The notes beneath the pieces were generated by a model. That model saw only the letters and a program-made list of their open reading frames with translations. It did not search any database and was not told where the DNA came from. 6,922 nucleotides of DNA from NCBI GenBank assembly GCA_947177595.1, contig CAMWUZ010000085.1, positions 1-6,922 on the forward strand. The letters are read 5' to 3'. Every line of letters begins with the position of its first letter. Positions within the stretch are counted from its first letter, which is position 1. This DNA comes from an uncultured Porphyromonadaceae bacterium. GTDB taxonomy: Bacteria > Bacteroidota > Bacteroidia > Bacteroidales > Muribaculaceae. Of the stretch, positions 5,993 through 6,922 are shown piece by piece. The position numbers were made by a program, and so were the translations under genes.

Positions 5993-6019
5993 GTTATAAC
6001 AATTTTCATTTCCTCCAAT
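5989..6019 (-). promoter_or_regulatory. Promoter of perR-rbr
   Basis: On the minus strand the -7 element is TAACTTTG (5996-5989), a full match to TAnnTTTG. A -33 element ATTG (6019-6016), one base off TTTG, stands exactly 19 bases upstream of it. This is the best two-part promoter in the window. Transcription would start near 5982-5984, about 26-28 bases before the perR ATG, inside the candidate PerR box. Confidence 0.75.
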
Positions 6020-6046
6020 AAAATCGGTATATAAAAAATGTTAAGG

Positions 6047-6418
6047 TCAGAATCGTGACAGGGGAGGCATGAAAGCATCAGGATAATGGGTGATTTTCAC
6101 CTCTCCCTCCGGGGTGCCGACGACAACGATCACATCAAACTGAACAGGATGTGGAATATTATGTGCCCTGACGTATGACTCGGCACCACGACAGAGATGA
6201 GCGATCTTTTTAGAGTCTATAGCCTCGAGCGGGTCATAAATATCATCGGTTCGGGTTTTGACTTCTACAAATACAATGTGATCGTGGTGACGCGCAACAA
6301 TATCAAGCTCGTTCTTTCCAAATCTCGCATTGGTGTCAATAATGGTGTACCCCTGTGCTATGAGAAAATCGTACGCCTGCTTTTCACCCCAGGCGCCAAT
6401 GTCGTTGTGCTCAGCCAT
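6047..6418 (-). CDS. yraN: YraN/UPF0102 family endonuclease-like protein
   Basis: The product is 123 residues, the normal length for this conserved family of PD-(D/E)xK nuclease-fold proteins of unsettled function. Visible family features are G8-x2-GE12 near the start, the core NELDIVA (36-42) supplying E37 and D39, VFVEVKTR (49-56) supplying E52 and K54 of the nuclease motif, and FDVIVV (94-99). I chose the ATG at 6418: MAEHNDIGAWGEKQA matches how family members begin, and the in-frame ATG at 6481 would add 21 residues encoded inside rlmN. The start overlaps the rlmN stop by 8 bases (the start reads ATGGCTGA, containing the TGA), so translation is probably coupled. No clear terminator hairpin follows it; the 90-base gap to perR contains the perR promoter, so some read-through into perR is possible. 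Confidence 0.93.
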   Translation of the reverse strand: MAEHNDIGAWGEKQAYDFLIAQGYTIIDTNARFGKNELDIVARHHDHIVFVEVKTRTDDIYDPLEAIDSKKIAHLCRGAESYVRAHNIPHPVQFDVIVVVGTPEGEVKITHYPDAFMPPLSRF

Positions 6419-6922
6419 TATCCCGTGATTTACCAGCAAGCATTCCGCAAGCCGCCATAATGTCTTCTCCGCGGGATGCACGGATAGTAGCCGTGATGTC
6501 GAGAGAGTTGAGAGTGTCGCGGAACTCTGTCATGACCCTGTCGGACGCGGTTGTGCCGTCAAAACCGGGGATTTTGTGGAAGCGTATCAGGTTTACTCTC
6601 GCATGAGTGTCGCGCAATAGCCGTGCGAGTGCTCTTGCGTGGCGCATATCATCGTTTCTGCCTGCCCACATTGTATATTCAACCGACAGTCGCCGCTGAC
6701 CGGTGAAGTCGTAGCGACGGAGGAGATTCATCACATCGGCAACCGGCCATGCTTTTTCAACCGGCATAATATCCTTACGCTCATCGGCAAACGGTGTGTG
6801 GACGCTGATCGCAATATGCACTTTGGTTTCATCAAGTAGCCTTCTCAGTCCGGCAAGATTTCCGATAGTAGATACAGTGATTCGCTTAGGACTCCATGCG
6901 AGTCCCCACGGTGCGGTCAGAA
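6411..6922 (-). CDS. rlmN: 23S rRNA (adenine-C2)-methyltransferase RlmN, C-terminal part
   Basis: This is the C-terminal 169 residues of a radical-SAM methyltransferase of about 345 residues; the 5' half, including the CxxxCxxC iron-sulphur motif, lies beyond the right edge. RlmN makes 2-methyladenosine at A2503 of 23S rRNA and at A37 of some tRNAs, using a methyl group carried on a cysteine. Fragment residues 10-20 (SPKRITVSTIG), the stretch VHIAISVHTPF (34-44), VNLIRFHKIPG (109-119) and the tail ASRGEDIMAACGML (148-161) match RlmN closely. C158 is the conserved C-terminal cysteine corresponding to E. coli C355. The frame is open from base 6920 without interruption; an apparent GTG at 6821 is internal. 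Its ASRGEDIMAACG tail and the absence of distinctive Cfr features favour RlmN over the resistance enzyme Cfr. The stop TGA at 6413-6411 overlaps the yraN start. Confidence 0.95.
   Translation of the reverse strand, partial: LTAPWGLAWSPKRITVSTIGNLAGLRRLLDETKVHIAISVHTPFADERKDIMPVEKAWPVADVMNLLRRYDFTGQRRLSVEYTMWAGRNDDMRHARALARLLRDTHARVNLIRFHKIPGFDGTTASDRVMTEFRDTLNSLDITATIRASRGEDIMAACGMLAGKSRDNG

Noticed and set aside
6419..6481. Upstream extension of yraN
   Set aside because: The added residues are out-of-frame rlmN sequence, and family members begin near MAEHN at 6418.
1..6922. Search for CRISPR arrays, insertion sequences, tRNA/rRNA genes and phage or defence genes
   Set aside because: No regularly spaced direct repeats, transposase motifs, terminal inverted repeats, tRNA-like cloverleaf or defence-protein motifs were seen on either strand; the region looks like ordinary chromosome.

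Overview
The window reads as a chromosomal segment of a Bacteroidales bacterium (phylum Bacteroidota), plausibly a gut anaerobe; the family (for example Muribaculaceae or Bacteroidaceae) cannot be fixed from sequence reading alone. Three things point this way: a primary sigma factor of 286 residues that lacks region 1.1 and closely resembles Bacteroides RpoD; promoter -7 elements of the Bacteroidota type TAnnTTTG in front of rpoD and perR; and a secreted GH89 glycosidase and a DUF2807 protein typical of this phylum. I see no insertion sequence, phage gene, CRISPR array, tRNA or rRNA.

Layout. On the left, a secreted DUF2807 beta-helix protein (34-705, minus) is divergent from a secreted alpha-N-acetylglucosaminidase (806-2854, plus). 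They share a 100-base gap that holds an inverted repeat and one candidate -7 box. A possible 72-residue exported protein (2907-3125, minus) converges on the glycosidase. From there to the right edge every gene is on the minus strand. In transcription order these are rlmN (partial, running off the right edge), yraN (overlapping rlmN by 8 bases), perR, a reverse-type rubrerythrin, an acidic 114-residue protein of unknown function, and rpoD. Well-formed intrinsic terminators follow the rubrerythrin, the 114-residue gene and rpoD. The minus-strand block therefore appears to be divided into separate units: rlmN-yraN, perR-rbr, the hypothetical gene alone, and rpoD alone.

How the genes work together. 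The most coherent module is perR-rbr. The regulator keeps every metal ligand of a peroxide-sensing PerR. Its promoter is a good Bacteroidota promoter whose -7 element is overlapped by a 7-1-7 inverted repeat resembling a PerR box. The gene 49 bases downstream encodes a rubredoxin-first rubrerythrin, a peroxide-reducing enzyme. This suggests an autoregulated peroxide-defence operon. rlmN and yraN look like a translationally coupled housekeeping pair. rpoD has a textbook -7 box, so it is probably transcribed by the sigma factor it encodes. The glycosidase probably trims terminal alpha-GlcNAc from host glycans in the periplasm or at the surface, and it sits here without a visible SusC/SusD pair. 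Nothing in the window demands a wholly new system. The best candidates for a second look are the PerR operator, the serine/alanine-ladder beta-helix protein and the two unassigned small genes.
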